From Parapristionchus giblindavisi (lineage: Eukaryota; Nematoda; Chromadorea; Rhabditida; Diplogasteridae), in the NCBI GenBank assembly GCA_943737045.1, contig CALSFV010000367.1, positions 124,001 through 188,000 on the forward strand: 64,000 nucleotides of DNA. The letters run 5' to 3'. The notes beneath the pieces were generated by a model. That model made no database searches and was not told where the DNA came from. It was given only the letters and a program-made list of their open reading frames with translations. A program made the translations under genes and the position numbers. Positions 48,501 through 61,300 of the stretch are shown here, piece by piece (the first letter of the stretch is position 1; the number at the start of each line of letters is the position of its first letter).

Positions 48501-49306
48501 ACATTTGACGAAATGCATTACTGTATTATACACCACTTCTAGTAAACTTACGTTTAACTAGCCGTAGACTTGCAAGTCTACGGCTAGTGGGAAATATAAG
48601 TAAACTACTAGTTTGAAAATACCAGAGTAGCTACTAAGCCATGGTATCATGTTCTCCTATCACGTGAAACTTGATCATAGCTCTGGTCTGGCGGGCTCGT
48701 AGTGATTGCAACCGCAACGCGACTTTGCGTTGCGTTGTGGGACCAACATACCGTATGTAATTTTGAACTTTCGTGGTAGGAGAAATTAGATAATGCCATC
48801 ATTTTTCATTTTGCAATAGGCATTTTTCCTCGACATAAATCTTAGTTACTATATTGAACCGCCGTGGGACTGTCCTCCCCACACTCCGAATTCACAAGAC
48901 GAGTCAGAGGCTCGTCGCTCCCACACTTCCTCAAGAGGTAGTGCCTCAAAAAAATGCCATAGGGCACATTATCAGCTAACCTATACATCTATTAATTTTA
49001 ATAATTTAATTTTGCGATAAATTCTTTGGAAAGTGATAAACGTAACGTATACTTATCACTTTATATGATGTGATAAAAATATTTATACCATACGACTGAA
49101 GGCAAGTAGGTATTGGCTGTAGTAAGTAAGCATAATTTGTGAATTTAAGGGGAAAACACATGAGTAGGTGTGTTCGGGGGGGGGGGGGGAATTGCGCGCA
49201 AAAAGGAAGACTCTGCGGGATGAAAAATAAAGTGACTTACCTGAAGAAATCTTCATGCTCTATTGTATTATTTAAGAGAATGGAACAGAATCGACCGATG
49301 CCAAAT
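45575..49306. repeat. Segmental duplication copy D (pairs with 12976-16430)
   Basis: Counterpart of copy C. It differs by one 291 bp insertion and a shorter poly-G tract. It continues leftward into the terminal exon of the gene (45165-45321), which copy C has lost. Confidence 0.93.
46269..46555. mobile_element. 287 bp MITE with TTAA target duplication
   Basis: The ends AGATGGAGACCCACGAG and CTCATGGGTCCCCTTCT are imperfect inverted repeats. TTAA flanks both sides (46265-46268 and 46556-46559). The paralogous site at 13660-13672 has a single TTAA, so insertion followed the duplication. TTAA duplication is the hallmark of piggyBac-type elements. A 97-codon minus-strand frame inside is not recognisable protein. 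Confidence 0.88.
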
Positions 49307-49804
49307 GTCTTTTGCAGTGGTAAACGTTCGGACTCGTTATCCGTTTGACGCAAGTTCGAAACCTATTGCCGAATTTCCTCAATTTTCAAAAAGCGCGCCC
49401 TTCCCTGAACCGGGCCTGATGGTTTGTTGATGTTTATTGCGATCAATAAGCTGAATCAGCACAAAATAAATAGTGTACTGTACGTAGAATAACTTTTGCT
49501 ACCTTTCTGTCTTCACAGTTTGTTCACGAAAATATACGTGAGACACCACCTTTAACGTAAACAATTTAACAGATTCAGTTGAAAATAACTTTAACGGACA
49601 GATACTGTTAAATCCGTTAATTCCTTTAAATCCGTTAACGTTAAATCAACCCTGAAAAAAAATGTTTAAATTTTAAAATTTTAAACGCTTGATAGCAGAG
49701 TGTTTTGAGCACGCTGCTAAAATAGTTGAGATAATATTTTTGGTACTTTTGTATTTGCATAAAAAAATTTATGATAAATAATATTTAATTATCTTTGATT
49801 GCAG

Positions 49805-50065
49805 GCACAAGCAGCTCAGCCCGGTGGAGAGTATTAAACCGTTGAACTTATGCTTTGAGCGCTGTCTGAACGTTGCGGAAGGCCGAGGAATATTTAGTAT
49901 AATGGAAGAGGCAATTAATGATAATTAAAATGTCCAAATAATTAACAATAAACTTCAGATGAACTCAGTGCTAACAACCAATCATCGGGAACTCTGCTCA
50001 TTTGGCATCGGTCGATTCTGTTCCATTCTCTTAAATAATACAATAGAGCATGAAGATTTCTTCAG
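49805..50065 (+). pseudogene. Inverted fragment of ZYG-11-like gene 2 (two exons)
   Basis: Two exons, 49805-49910 (ends GRGIFSIMEE) and 49959-50065 (FCSILLNNTIEHEDFF), are the reverse complement of gene 2 exons 16626-16521 and 16464-16358. The first has lost its splice donor: GAAGAG runs into GCAATT, whereas gene 2 has GAAGAG-GTATTTT. The fragment therefore cannot splice normally. It belongs to an inverted duplication, 49308-50493, attached head-on to copy D. Confidence 0.8.
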
Positions 50066-50116
50066 GTAAGTCACTTTATTTTTTCATCCCGCAGAGTCTT
50101 CCTTTTTGCGCGCAAT

Positions 50117-50117
<1 letters not shown>

Positions 50118-50171
<54 letters not shown>
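50118..50171. repeat. Poly-C tract (54 C), inverted copy of the intronic G tract
   Basis: A run of 54 C lies between CGCGCAATT and GAACACACC, at the mirror position of the G tract in copy D. It is the longest allele among the five paralogous sites in the window. Confidence 0.95.
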
Positions 50172-50172
<1 letters not shown>

Positions 50173-51063
50173 AACACACCTACTCATGTGTTTTCCCCTT
50201 AAATTCACAAATTATGCTTACTTACTACAGCCAATACCTACTTGCCTTCAGTCGTATGGTATAAATATTTTTATCACATCATATAAAGTGATAAGTATAC
50301 GTTACGTTTATCACTTTCCAAAGAATTTATCGCAAAATTAAATTATTAAAATTAATAGATGTATAGGTTAGCTGATAATGTGCCCTATGGCATTTTTTTG
50401 AGGCACTACCTCTTGAGGAAGTGTGGGAGCGACGAGCCTCTGACTCGTCTTGTGAATTCGGAGTGTGGGGAGGACAGTCCCACGGCGGTTCAATAGCCTT
50501 CTCTGTAAGGTGTGCGAGCTTTATCTTGCAAAAGTAGAGTGATAGACATTAGGACCATCGCCCACTACATTCTTTTTGATTTATTGTAGTTTTTTCCTAT
50601 CCAACACTACCCATTTGTAATTTTTTTACTTTCATTCTCTCTCCAATTCTTGACTGAGCTTCATTTCTAACTTACCAATGTCTTTCATATTTTACTATCG
50701 AAAGTCCTTAAAAAATTAAAATATCAAGTAGCACTGAACTTGAAAATTTAAAAATTTCAATGCATTTTGTAAATCTAATTACTCAAAAATTATGCACAAT
50801 TTAACGCTGTTAAAATAATATGAAAAATGTTTAAAAAAATAGCCTTGTCTCACATTTGTCATTTCGATAACTATTTGCATGGGCTGAATTGGCCTTCAGT
50901 TATCACTTGCCTAGCAGTGATCTCCCACAAGACCACGTGTGTCATGAATATCGGAATTTACGTTTGCCTTTACATACATGGATATCATTCTTAATTATGA
51001 ATCACTTCATACATAGAAAAAAGCATCAATACGCCACCTCCCCAACTGTGAACATTAAGTCGA

Positions 51064-51717
51064 TCTTCATATCAATGGTATCAAACTTCCTGTAGTTAAA
51101 GAGTTCACTGATCTCGGTATATCGTACGATAATCGACTATCTTTCTCATCTCATATCCAATCTATTATAGCCAGAGCAAATTCCAGATGTGCTTATATTT
51201 ATCGCATTTTTCACACTTCTAATTTCAAACTTTATTCACCTCTTTTCATCACTTATGTAAGACCTATTCTTGAATACGCGTCTGAACTGTGGCCACCCCA
51301 TGAAGATCATGAAGCTCATTGAAAACGTACAAAGGACTTACACTCGTCGCGTTTTCTATAAATGCAAGCTACCGTATGCTTCATATCCTGATAGATTATC
51401 ATTACTCAAACTAGAGCCTCTTGAATTGCGCCGCAAACTATCTGATCTTTGTTTTACCTATAAAGCTACACATGGACTTATTGATCTTGACAATCCTTCT
51501 TTCTTTATTCCCTCTATAAATACTAGATCTTCGCGCAGACATGCATTCCAATATCGTAAACACAATGCTAAATCTACTCGCTTCTCGAACTTCATATCAA
51601 ATCGTGTTGTTAGTAATTGGAATAAACTTAGTAATAATTCTATTATCTGCCCCTCAGTCAAATCTTTCCGGAAATGTATAAATTTGTCGTTACTCGAAAT
51701 GTAATAATTAATTGTTA
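51064..51717 (+). pseudogene. Non-LTR retrotransposon reverse transcriptase, C-terminal fragment
   Basis: The translation shows DLGISYDNRLSFSSHI, YVRPILEYASELW, then after a frameshift near 51290 IENVQRTYTRRVF, LPYASYPDRLSLLKLEPLE, CFTYKATHGLIDLD and NRVVSNWNKLSNN. This order is the thumb and C-terminal region of CR1/Jockey-type LINE reverse transcriptases. The catalytic YADD region is absent, so the fragment is inactive. It ends in an A/T-rich tail with a short TTA repeat. It lies in the left arm of a large inverted repeat. Confidence 0.85.
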
Positions 51718-51880
51718 TTTCTTTGCTACCTAAGTTGTGGCATCGTATTTTATGTAATTCTTACGATATCAATTATTCGTTATTATAATTTATCCTTGTA
51801 ATGCATAAATTATTATTATTATTATTAATTCGCTCGAGTCTCGCAAAAACTGAGCAAGGAAAGAGTTGTCAAGATCGATT

Positions 51881-52307
51881 GTCAAGATCAATAAGTCCAT
51901 GTGTAGCTTTATAGGTAAAACAAAGATCAGATAGTTTGCGGCGCAATTCAAGAGGCTCTAGTTTGAGTAATGATAATCTATCAGGATATGAAGCATACGG
52001 TAGCTTGCATTTATAGAAAACGCGACGAGTGTAAGTCCTTTGTACGTTTTCAATGAGCTTCATGATCTTCATGGGGTGGCCACAGTTCAGACGCGTATTC
52101 AAGAATAGGTCTTACATAAGTGATGAAAAGAGGTGAATAAAGTTTGAAATTAGAAGTGTGAAAAATGCGATAAATATAAGCACATCTGGAATTTGCTCTG
52201 GCTATAATAGATTGGATATGAGATGAGAAAGATAGTCGATTATCGTACGATATACCGAGATCAGTGAACTCTTTAACTACAGGAAGTTTGATACCATTGA
52301 TATGAAG
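51881..52307 (-). pseudogene. Inverted duplicate of the reverse transcriptase fragment
   Basis: The reverse strand repeats the same protein up to HGLIDLDN, apparently base for base including the frameshift, so it was copied after decay. It stops at the inverted-repeat boundary near 51880. Confidence 0.85.
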
Positions 52308-53589
52308 ATCGACTTAATGTTCACAGTTGGGGAGGTGGCGTATTGATGCTTTTTTCTATGTATGAAGTGATTCATAATTAAGAATGATATCCATGTATGT
52401 AAAGGCAAACGTAAATTCCGATATTCATGACACACGTGGTCTTGTGGGAGATCACTGCTAGGCAAGTGATAACTGAAGGCCAATTCAGCCCATGCAAATA
52501 GTTATCGAAATGACAAATGTGAGACAAGGCTATTTTTTTAAACATTTTTCATATTATTTTAACAGCGTTAAATTGTGCATAATTTTTGAGTAATTAGATT
52601 TACAAAATGCATTGAAATTTTTAAATTTTCAAGTTCAGTGCTACTTGATATTTTAATTTTTTAAGGACTTTCGATAGTAAAATATGAAAGACATTGGTAA
52701 GTTAGAAATGAAGCTCAGTCAAGAATTGGAGAGAGAATGAAAGTAAAAAAATTACAAATGGGTAGTGTTGGATAGGAAAAAACTACAATAAATCAAAAAG
52801 AATGTAGTGGGCGATGGTCCTAATGTCTATCACTCTACTTTTGCAAGATAAAGCTCGCACACCTTACAGAGAAGGCTTGCTTCATATTAGTTTCTCACCC
52901 AGCATATCATTGCCAGAGGGAAATATCGGGTGACCTGGTTCTCTCAATCCCTCGATCTTTTCTCTCTCTCCTTTCCCACTACCTACTCCTACCGTATTCA
53001 CAAAACAATTCTCTTACGGGATATTTTGTTCTAATAAATTGACTGTTTAGAACACAACATCAGATATTAAACTTCTTACTTTTCAAGAGGATTTTCGCAG
53101 CAATTTCTTATAATAAGAAAATGAAAAGCAAGAAATTATAAATTTAAGTAAATTTTCTGTGTGAGTACCAAATTCGCCTTTTTTCAACCAAAATTGGTTT
53201 AAAACGTTCAAGTTTGGATTAAGATGTATATGCGCTTTACTTTCTTCGTAGTTCGCGTTAGTTCTAGAACCCTCTAGAACTTTCGAGAGCTTCTGGAACT
53301 TTCTGAAATGTTCCTTTTCGATCTTTACACACCTTCAGAATGCCATCAGGGTACAGTTAGTACTAAACCACACGAAGAGAGCAGAAGAAGAATGAGGGCG
53401 ACTTTTCCTTCCTTTCCTATAGCATTTAGCGACAATTTTAGCACCCTTCCAAGCGGGCAGCAATTTCATCATTATATTGGGGTTATCGTGCGATACCCAC
53501 TTATCATCTTGGTAGACATTATTCATCACCCAATCAGGAGATCAAGAACATCCGACATTTGAAGTGTAGATGTCGAGTAGGTTTCTGTG

Positions 53590-55335
53590 CTGTGGGGCGG
53601 AGAAAACATGGGAAATTGGTTAAGTTGCCTTGGGGCGAAGAGAAGACCGAATGACGATGCGATGGATGGAGGGTCATGGAGTACCAGTTTCCTGCTCCAG
53701 ACCTCCCTAACTCTGCTTTGGCTAACTTCTCTCACTGCGAAGAACCAGGTCTTCATTTGGACTGCGTCGATGTCCTGGCCTTGGTTTTTTTTAACCAAAG
53801 AAAAGTGGTTTTTGGTTTTTTAACCAAATAATAATAATAATTAAACAATAATAATAACTAGTAGGCCCACTGTACGCATCCATTAGTTGATCATCCCTAA
53901 CTCTGGTCTATTACTCACAGTATTCTGGTTCAAGCCATTTTGTTTCCATAGCGAGACAAGCGAAAGACGATTGCATTTGAGAGAGTTTCTATGTTGAGCG
54001 GTCGTTTTTGCTTTCACAGCCTATAGAACATTGTGTTCTGTTTCTTTTTTTCTGTGATTTGTATGTATGTATGTGTGTCTTTGTGCATATCAATGTTTCT
54101 CTTACCGGTAGCAGATTGTTCTTGCGATGAGAGATCGATTATCGATTGATGAGTCATCGATCGATAATCAATCGATATTCACTGTCCTTCCTTTTTTTCT
54201 CGGCCCGCCCCCTTTTGTTTGTGTCTAGTAGTAATTTATGTGTGTTTTTTGTGTTGTAGTTAACGGTGATCTCAAATGTTATATCATATGGTTTACGATT
54301 GATGACGCAATGAAGTTAATTAATGAATTTTTTTAAGACAAATAGTTGAAATCTTATTGAAATCTTGGCAAATTCCAAGAAAAAATATAGAAAACAAAGA
54401 AATAAACCACAAAATGTTACGATTGATTGATAATGATTACGCAATGAAGTTAATTGATGAATGCATTATCAGACATATCAGATAATACCAGACAAGAACT
54501 TTAAAATATATTTTTTTTAATGTTTTATTCCTTTTTAAAGGATTTCCGTAGTCAGGCAACTCTATGTGATATGATTTTTTTAACATTGTGCTCTAGAAAA
54601 ATCGAAGGAAATGAAAAAAATCGAAGATATTCTGGAGACAACGATTTCACAATCGTGTCTGTGGAGGTTAGAACATTTTGAAATACATAACGTGAAAGAA
54701 AATAAATGAGGAAAAATCTTTAAAACTCAAAACTCTGGCAAAGTCTCCGAATTTTTTCTGCATTCTGTTATTGATATTTATGAAATCGGTAGCTTGTGAC
54801 AATTAAATTATTTATTATAAAAATAAACATATGTACATTATCGATAAAATCGATATTGAAATTCGACTAGTTGATTCGAAAATTCGCATCTTATCTACCT
54901 TATCTACCAAACCACACCTGCAGTTATTTGGATAGTTGATAGATGAGTTCAGGAACCCATTATGAATGTTTGTGTAGGAAGCCACACGAATTTCCGAATC
55001 AACTAACCGAATTTCGATATCGATTTTCTCGATTGGCTCAGCTCGATTGGGCAACGTTGCGAGCATCCCCTTGTGAGAGAATCTCTCTCTCTCTCTCTTT
55101 TCTACCCAGGTGCCAACTTCTTTAATGTTAGTATTCTTTATTAAGTCATATTACACATAACAAGAAATGGGAAGACGTGAGGGGGGTCGATGGTTCTCGA
55201 TCACTCATAGCGGAGTGGGGTTTGAATTTGGGTGTTATTTTATGGTTCCTTATTATGATTTTGGTTGGATCTTGGCATAATTTAAAAAAACTAGAGATAG
55301 GAGATAATTATTACTTATTGGGATATTGATTTGTA
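53590..55335. other. Intergenic, no gene recognised
   Basis: Begins with the end of the repeat L extension. Contains a short (AAT)n run near 53828-53860, a cluster of ATCGAT palindromes at 54130-54175 and a diverged CAAGGGAACT-family arm pair at about 54835-55065. No coding exon was found before the gene E stop at 55346. Confidence 0.5.
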
Positions 55336-55345
55336 AATTTGTCGA

Positions 55346-58300
55346 TCAATTCTCCTTCTTCTCTTTAAGTATTTGAGAAAGACCAAAATACAATTCTTTC
55401 ATTTTCTCATTCTTCAGTAATCTGTTCGATTCGAGAGCCTCGAAGCGCTCCATCACTTCTTCGACTCCTTCCGAATATAAAGTACTGCAAAAGACAAAAG
55501 ATTAAAGCGCACAATAAACTAATTAGACACTCCACTGCAGTGAGAGCAAAGTTACCTGGCAAATCGTTACCCCGATACACTTTCCTGGCAAACGATTACC
55601 CCAAATGATGAATTATTCAACGGCTGAATTCACCATTTGGGGTAATCGTTTGTCAGGAAAGTGTATCGGGGTAACGATTTGCCAGGTAAGTTTGCTCTCA
55701 GTGTGGTAGAACTATCTAGTAGTCTATTAATCATTCCCACTAAAAGTAGACTTGCAATTCTACTTCTAGTTAGACGTAAGTTTACTGAAAGTGGTCTAAA
55801 ATAATGTAATACATTCTTTCACTTGTAGAAAACTTTTGCAGTAAACTTCTAGCCAGTGACATATTTTAAATAGACTGCTTTTTTGAAATACCAGTTCTGA
55901 CAATGCTCTCTCGATTTCTTTGTTTACGAAGGAGCATTTCCAGAGCGGTGAATTTCAGATTAGGACGGGGTTTGCCTTTAAAAGTTATGGGGATGACTGC
56001 ACGAGACAGTAGAATAATAAGAAGAGAACTAACTTTAAGTATTCACAAGCATTGAAAATGGAAAGAGAAGCCATTGTTAATGAGTAGAGGGCGAACATTT
56101 GAACTCCGGGATAGTTAGTGTTAAGTAGGAGATCAAAGAATGGAATGAATGTACTGCAATATATTAGTAATTAATCATTACTAAAGCAACCATGTTAATT
56201 TTTTTTCAGATCGGTTGCTAATGACCTCGCCTACAAATAACTCAATTAAGGATATGCGGGGAAATGTTGTTTTACATGTGTTATTGAATGAAAACTTTTT
56301 TAGCATAAAAAATGTGATGTTTCTCGAAAATTTTCCACAAAGGATAAGAAATTTATTGCAGATTCGGATTCACCGTCCACAAATTGGGGTATCCTGATAT
56401 ATCTTTTAACCCAGCTTTGTCCTCCAAATAGTGCTACTGTATATCGACCAGGACATAGTCCAATTTTCTCTCAAATCACATTTGTGATCGTAAATCAGCT
56501 CAAACTTATGCTAATGTACTTATTTGCATATCTAAACCCTGTAACTCGACCAACCTGACAAAATTGTCTTAGTGGTTCGAATTCTCAGCAACAACGATTT
56601 TTGAGATATGAATCGAAAACTGATTTTATTAACGATTTTTCGATTCTTTCGCGGAAGATTTTGTTCTTGAATTTCATTTTCTTTGTGTTTATTTATCATT
56701 TATTGATAATAGTTGAAGAGATCCCTCGAAGAGACCAATGACCAACTGTGGAGTATTTAGATCGCATCTCGTTCCCATCCAATGCCCATCCCATGGGCTT
56801 CGGGTGAACTGGAACCTTTTGGAATTCTTGGAATGATTTCACACATGATAATACTTAAAAGTATAACGAGAAAGCTGGTGTTTTTAAATTGTATCAAGTC
56901 AGAAAAATCGTTAATAAGACCAGTTTTCGATTCATAACTCAAAAATGATTGCTGTAGAGAATTGAGAGAATTCGAACCGCTGAGTCAATTTTATCAGGTT
57001 GGTCGAGATACAGGGTTTAAATATGTACACTAGCATAAGTTTGAGCCGATGTACAGCCAAAAATGTGATTTGCGAGAAAATTGCACTGTCCTGGACGATA
57101 TACAGTAGCGCTATTGGGAGGACAAAGCTGGGTTAAAAGATATATCAGTATACCCCAATTTGTGGACGGTGAATCCGAATCTGCAATAAAATCGAATCGA
57201 AACTCTTATCCTTTGTGAGAGATTTCCGAGAAACATCGCGTTTTGTATGTTAAAAAACAGTTTTCATGCACTTAAAGGGAGCGTAACCTCCCTCAATGGT
57301 CTCTTCGACGCGCAATGCTCTCTCGTTGTTAGAGAACAGAGAAATAGTGTGCGCAATGAAGAGAGTGAGGTTACGCTCCCTTTAAATGTTAATCAACATT
57401 TCCGACCATATCCTCAATTGAGTTATTATTACATAGGTATGCAAATTTCGAAAAAAACAAAATTTAAATTTAAAAATATTGTTTTCGCATTCACTAGGGA
57501 ATGGTTTCTGTGATGGTTGAAATTACGGTTAGTGACCTACATAGGGATAATCAGCATGGTCGACTTAGTAAGAATCAACGTCGTGTCTAAAGCTGCAGTT
57601 GATCGATTTTTTTAAAGAAACCCATCGAAAAAGTGGCATTTTTGATTTTTTTCACTTTGTGAACACGAGTTCGATTCCCCCGACAACATTCTATGTCTGG
57701 TAATTCCAGCAAAAGAATTGCTGTTTCAATGGAAATCAAGTCCAAAAATCTACTTTTGCTGTCTTTCAGATATGTGACGGATTTCGTTCAAAAAATCGAT
57801 CAACTGCAGCTTTTGAAAGTTGATTCTTACTAAGTTGACCATACTGATTATCGCTATGTAGGTCACTAACCGTAATTTCAACCATCAAAGAAACCATTCC
57901 CTAACAATTATCAATAAAATCGACTTAAAGGTTCTAATTTTCATGCACTTTTACAGGTGATCCGTAATATAAACAATTCGTATTTTGGTCTTTACATCCC
58001 TTCCTAAAAATTCCAAACAATATTGCTTGAACAAAATTCTTTGACATATGAAAATACCGGAAGATTCTGGCGGTGATGTTTCCGGTCATAATAACTTCTT
58101 CATTAGGCCAGTCTTCAACCCATTTTATCTGAAATTTATCACAATAATATGCACTAGAAATATCAGGGATCAAAGATCAAAGATTAATGAAAACTCACCA
58201 AATTTGTGTCAACAAACTTATTGTTGATTTGCACTCCATCCGAATACAGCGGTGATGCAATCAAAAAGGATAGAATGCCCCCGGTGAGATATTGATTTTC

Positions 58301-61300
58301 ACGATTATTGATCGGATATTTTACGTTCAGCATCCTAAAGAATCTTATGTGTTGAAAAAATAGAGAAAAATGAGAAGGAAAAAGAGATCATGATAATGAC
58401 GTAATTTTATGTATTGAGATGACTTTTTGAAAATACTTTTCATTTTCTTAAATCTTTCTTAGGTCGGCTTACAGAAAGAAATCGGCACCCATGATATTGA
58501 AAAGAGCTTGACGGTTCTCTGGCATCATCATAACTTTGAATATCGTCAATAGAATCTGAAAATTTGTGCGAAAAAAATCATGATAATTAGAAAAATGAAT
58601 TAAAATTAAAAGAAGAATAATTTTATCACGTACGTAACTATAATAATAAACTACTCACGTCCTCATACGATGGGTCGGTGATAGATTCATCTTGTACCTC
58701 TCTGTAGAGAAGTTGAAGGCCCCCGTTCCGAACAAATTGGAAAGACGACTCAGCCGATAAATCTACAAGGAATACACAGGAATTTGAATACAACAAAAAA
58801 AATTTCGTTGAAAGGTGAAGATCAGCGAATGTTCATGCAAGTCTATCACATCTCTCTTGCGGTACGCTCTGATTGTGAGAATATAGAAATAGATGCGGTA
58901 TTGACGAAAAATATTTTTCCTATTTATGTATTTTATGTATTGTAATTTATGTATTTGACTCTTGTTCAGGATTTCGTTCGTACGGCGCTGAAGGGGATGT
59001 GGTTCTGGGTGCAGAAACTCGCTAATGATGAGTGCCCGAAGTGGAGCCGATCAGTGATCGAATGGTTTCCTCGATGAAGGAGAATAAAAGGGAGACCCCC
59101 CCCCCCCCACAAGATGGAGCGACCTCTTTCGGAAGACTGTTGGATGCAACTTTCTAAGCGAAGCTAAGTGCGAAAATTGGAATTCCATGCACATCAGAGC
59201 CCTCGTCTTTGCGAACTCTTGATAAATGTGTTATAAATTAAATGAATTGGAGGCTCCACGATTGAGGTACACTCGTACTTGGAAATTTCTCCCTGTTTGC
59301 AGAGCGCTTCAGGGGTTGCGTTTGGTGTGGTTTGGCGACGTTTCCTAATAATTGTTATTTCGGGAATCGAATCCTTGCCTAATTCTAATTGCAATGTGGT
59401 GTTACATTTTCAAAACGCACGTTTCAAAATGTAACACCCTATAGACACATAAGAAATTATTTATATGAAAAGTTTTCGATGAAAGATCAAGAGTTCCTCC
59501 ATCTTTAAAGGTGGAGACCCGCGAATGCTCATTCAAATCTCTTGAATCGCGCTTATGCCAGAGTAAAGGGATATGCAAGAAAAGTGAGTCGCTGCTCGTC
59601 AATCCCTTAGCGCACTTCTGTCTAGATAGCGCATGGCCATGGGTTCGAATCCTATTGCCGAACTTTCCTATTTTCAAAAAGCGCGCCTTTGCCTGCGATT
59701 GCAAGAATGATTCATTCATGTTTCTAGCAATCAATAAGCAGAATTTAGCGTTAATTAAGTGGTGTACTGTATGTAGAATAACTTTTGCTACCTTTCTGTC
59801 TTTATAGTTTGTTCACAAAAATATTCGCGGGAGTCCATCTTTAAAGCAAAAACATATTTGCGCATTCAGGATTAAACAAGCAAATTGCCATCTTATCCAT
59901 TGAATATATTTTTGCGAACATAGCTTAATGAACTTCACTCGTGGAACATCTAATTATCATATATAAAACAGGAAAATGCGTTTTTTTTCGTTAATAACGC
60001 ACAAATGTGGATATTCCAAATAGCGTACAATAAAAGAAATGGTATACGATATGTAGAATAACTTTTGCTACCTTCCCGTTTTGGCACTTTCCTGTTTTTT
60101 TTGGCCCGGGGAAGATTTGCATTGAATGTGGTGTAAATTGTAATAAACCGAACCTGTCCTTGCGGAACGCAAAGCCAGAATGAAGAATTGCTCCCTCTAT
60201 TTTCGTAATCTCTCGTTTAAATTCTAATCAAATTTAATTTAATTACAAATATCTATAAAAGCCGTCGTCCTTTTTCTCCGGCCTCCATTGGACTGCTCTC
60301 CCTAAAATGGGAGGGTAAGCCTCCCCCTGGCAGGGGAGCAGGGGAGCTTATGCAAATTACTTCTGGCCAAAAAACAGGAAAGTTTTTCACCGTTTTCACA
60401 GTTTTTTCGCGAAAATATTCGAGGTTCTTTAAAGAAGAGACTTTTTCTCGCAAGAATAAAAAGGCAAGAGTAACAAAGGAGACGCAACATAATATCTCAA
60501 TTTGGCTTTCATATTCATATCAATTTTTCAATTTAAGCTGCCACATACAGAGAGAAGTTTATTGTTAATCCACGGAGCATAAGACTTGTGAAGTGTTACA
60601 TTTAACAATTTTTGTGGAAAAAGTGTTAAATGTAACACTTCACCCATCTTATGCTCCATGGATAATAGTTTTTCCTCTGTGTGCTCTTACCGACCGAAAT
60701 CTTGTCAAGAAACGGTACTCCGTTACTTCCATATTGGTTTTCTCTTTCATTAGTTATATTTTAACTAATGAAATAATTAAATAAATAAATAAATATTACT
60801 CAGTATATTGCAGATCGTATCGAAGAATTCATAATTATCATCGTGCCCAAATGCTTCATTGATTATCAAGATCATAAGTCTTTCATCAGTGAGGTACGAT
60901 AAGCATTTGGGGTTCTTTCTGAGGATGTGTCCAACTTCGAAAAGTATGTGATACAAGCTGAACAAAATCACGATTATAATCTTTTACTTGAAAAGTAACT
61001 TTGTGCTCCTCGTTCTTCCGGTGTTATCCACAGCACATAAGACATGTAAAGTGTTATATTTAACACTTTTTAAGAGGCATGTTCCGTAAGACTCGATCAT
61101 ATTCGACCACCCCCGGACACGTTGCGCTATCAATGAGAACTGGGGGACCATACTCGGGTGTTAGGAGTGTCATCGGCCCTTATTACACAAAACAGTAGAA
61201 ATTTCCTGTTTGCGCCCTCAGGCTATAAGAAAAATTAATTTAAGTGCGGAAACGTTAAAAAATCATAATTTCTCAAACTGTTGAGATAGAGTCTAAATAT

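Larger units (their letters stand above)
45165..49306 (-). pseudogene. ZYG-11-like copy D (3' half of gene 2, keeps terminal exon)
   Basis: Exons in transcript order: 49306-49241 (5'-truncated), 48227-48105, 48074-47917, 47719-47616, 47506-47424, 47256-47121, 47048-46978, 46186-46067 and 45321-45165 (stop). Every junction from 48227 onward is in phase. The terminal exon reads VLIAEGVEEVLERF and ends KLTNQYQ. It differs from gene 2 mainly by a 291 bp insertion (287 bp MITE plus TTAA), a few substitutions and a 4-base insertion that restores frame in exon 48227-48105. The 5' boundary is a sharp breakpoint at about 49307, inside the CSILLNNTIEH exon, where an inverted piece of the same gene begins. 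The coding part is open, so it may be functional if a promoter was acquired. Confidence 0.7.
48870..50493. repeat. Inverted duplication attached to copy D
   Basis: 49308-50493 is the reverse complement of gene 2 sequence from about 17341 back to 15948, joined head-on to copy D at 49307. As a result 48870-49306 and about 49978-50493 form a hairpin. The joint lies inside the tRNA-like part of a MITE (CAGTGGTAAACGTTC). Confidence 0.85.
50497..52875. repeat. Near-perfect inverted repeat, arms about 1 kb
   Basis: 50497-51490 is the reverse complement of about 51881-52875. It includes the unclassified repeat L and the reverse transcriptase fragment. The unpaired centre is about 390 bp. Shared open frames translate identically in both arms, indicating recent duplication or gene conversion. 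Confidence 0.8.

Noticed and set aside
59603..59672. Possible functional tRNA gene
   Set aside because: A and B boxes are present but the acceptor and anticodon stems do not pair convincingly, and it sits inside a repeated MITE.
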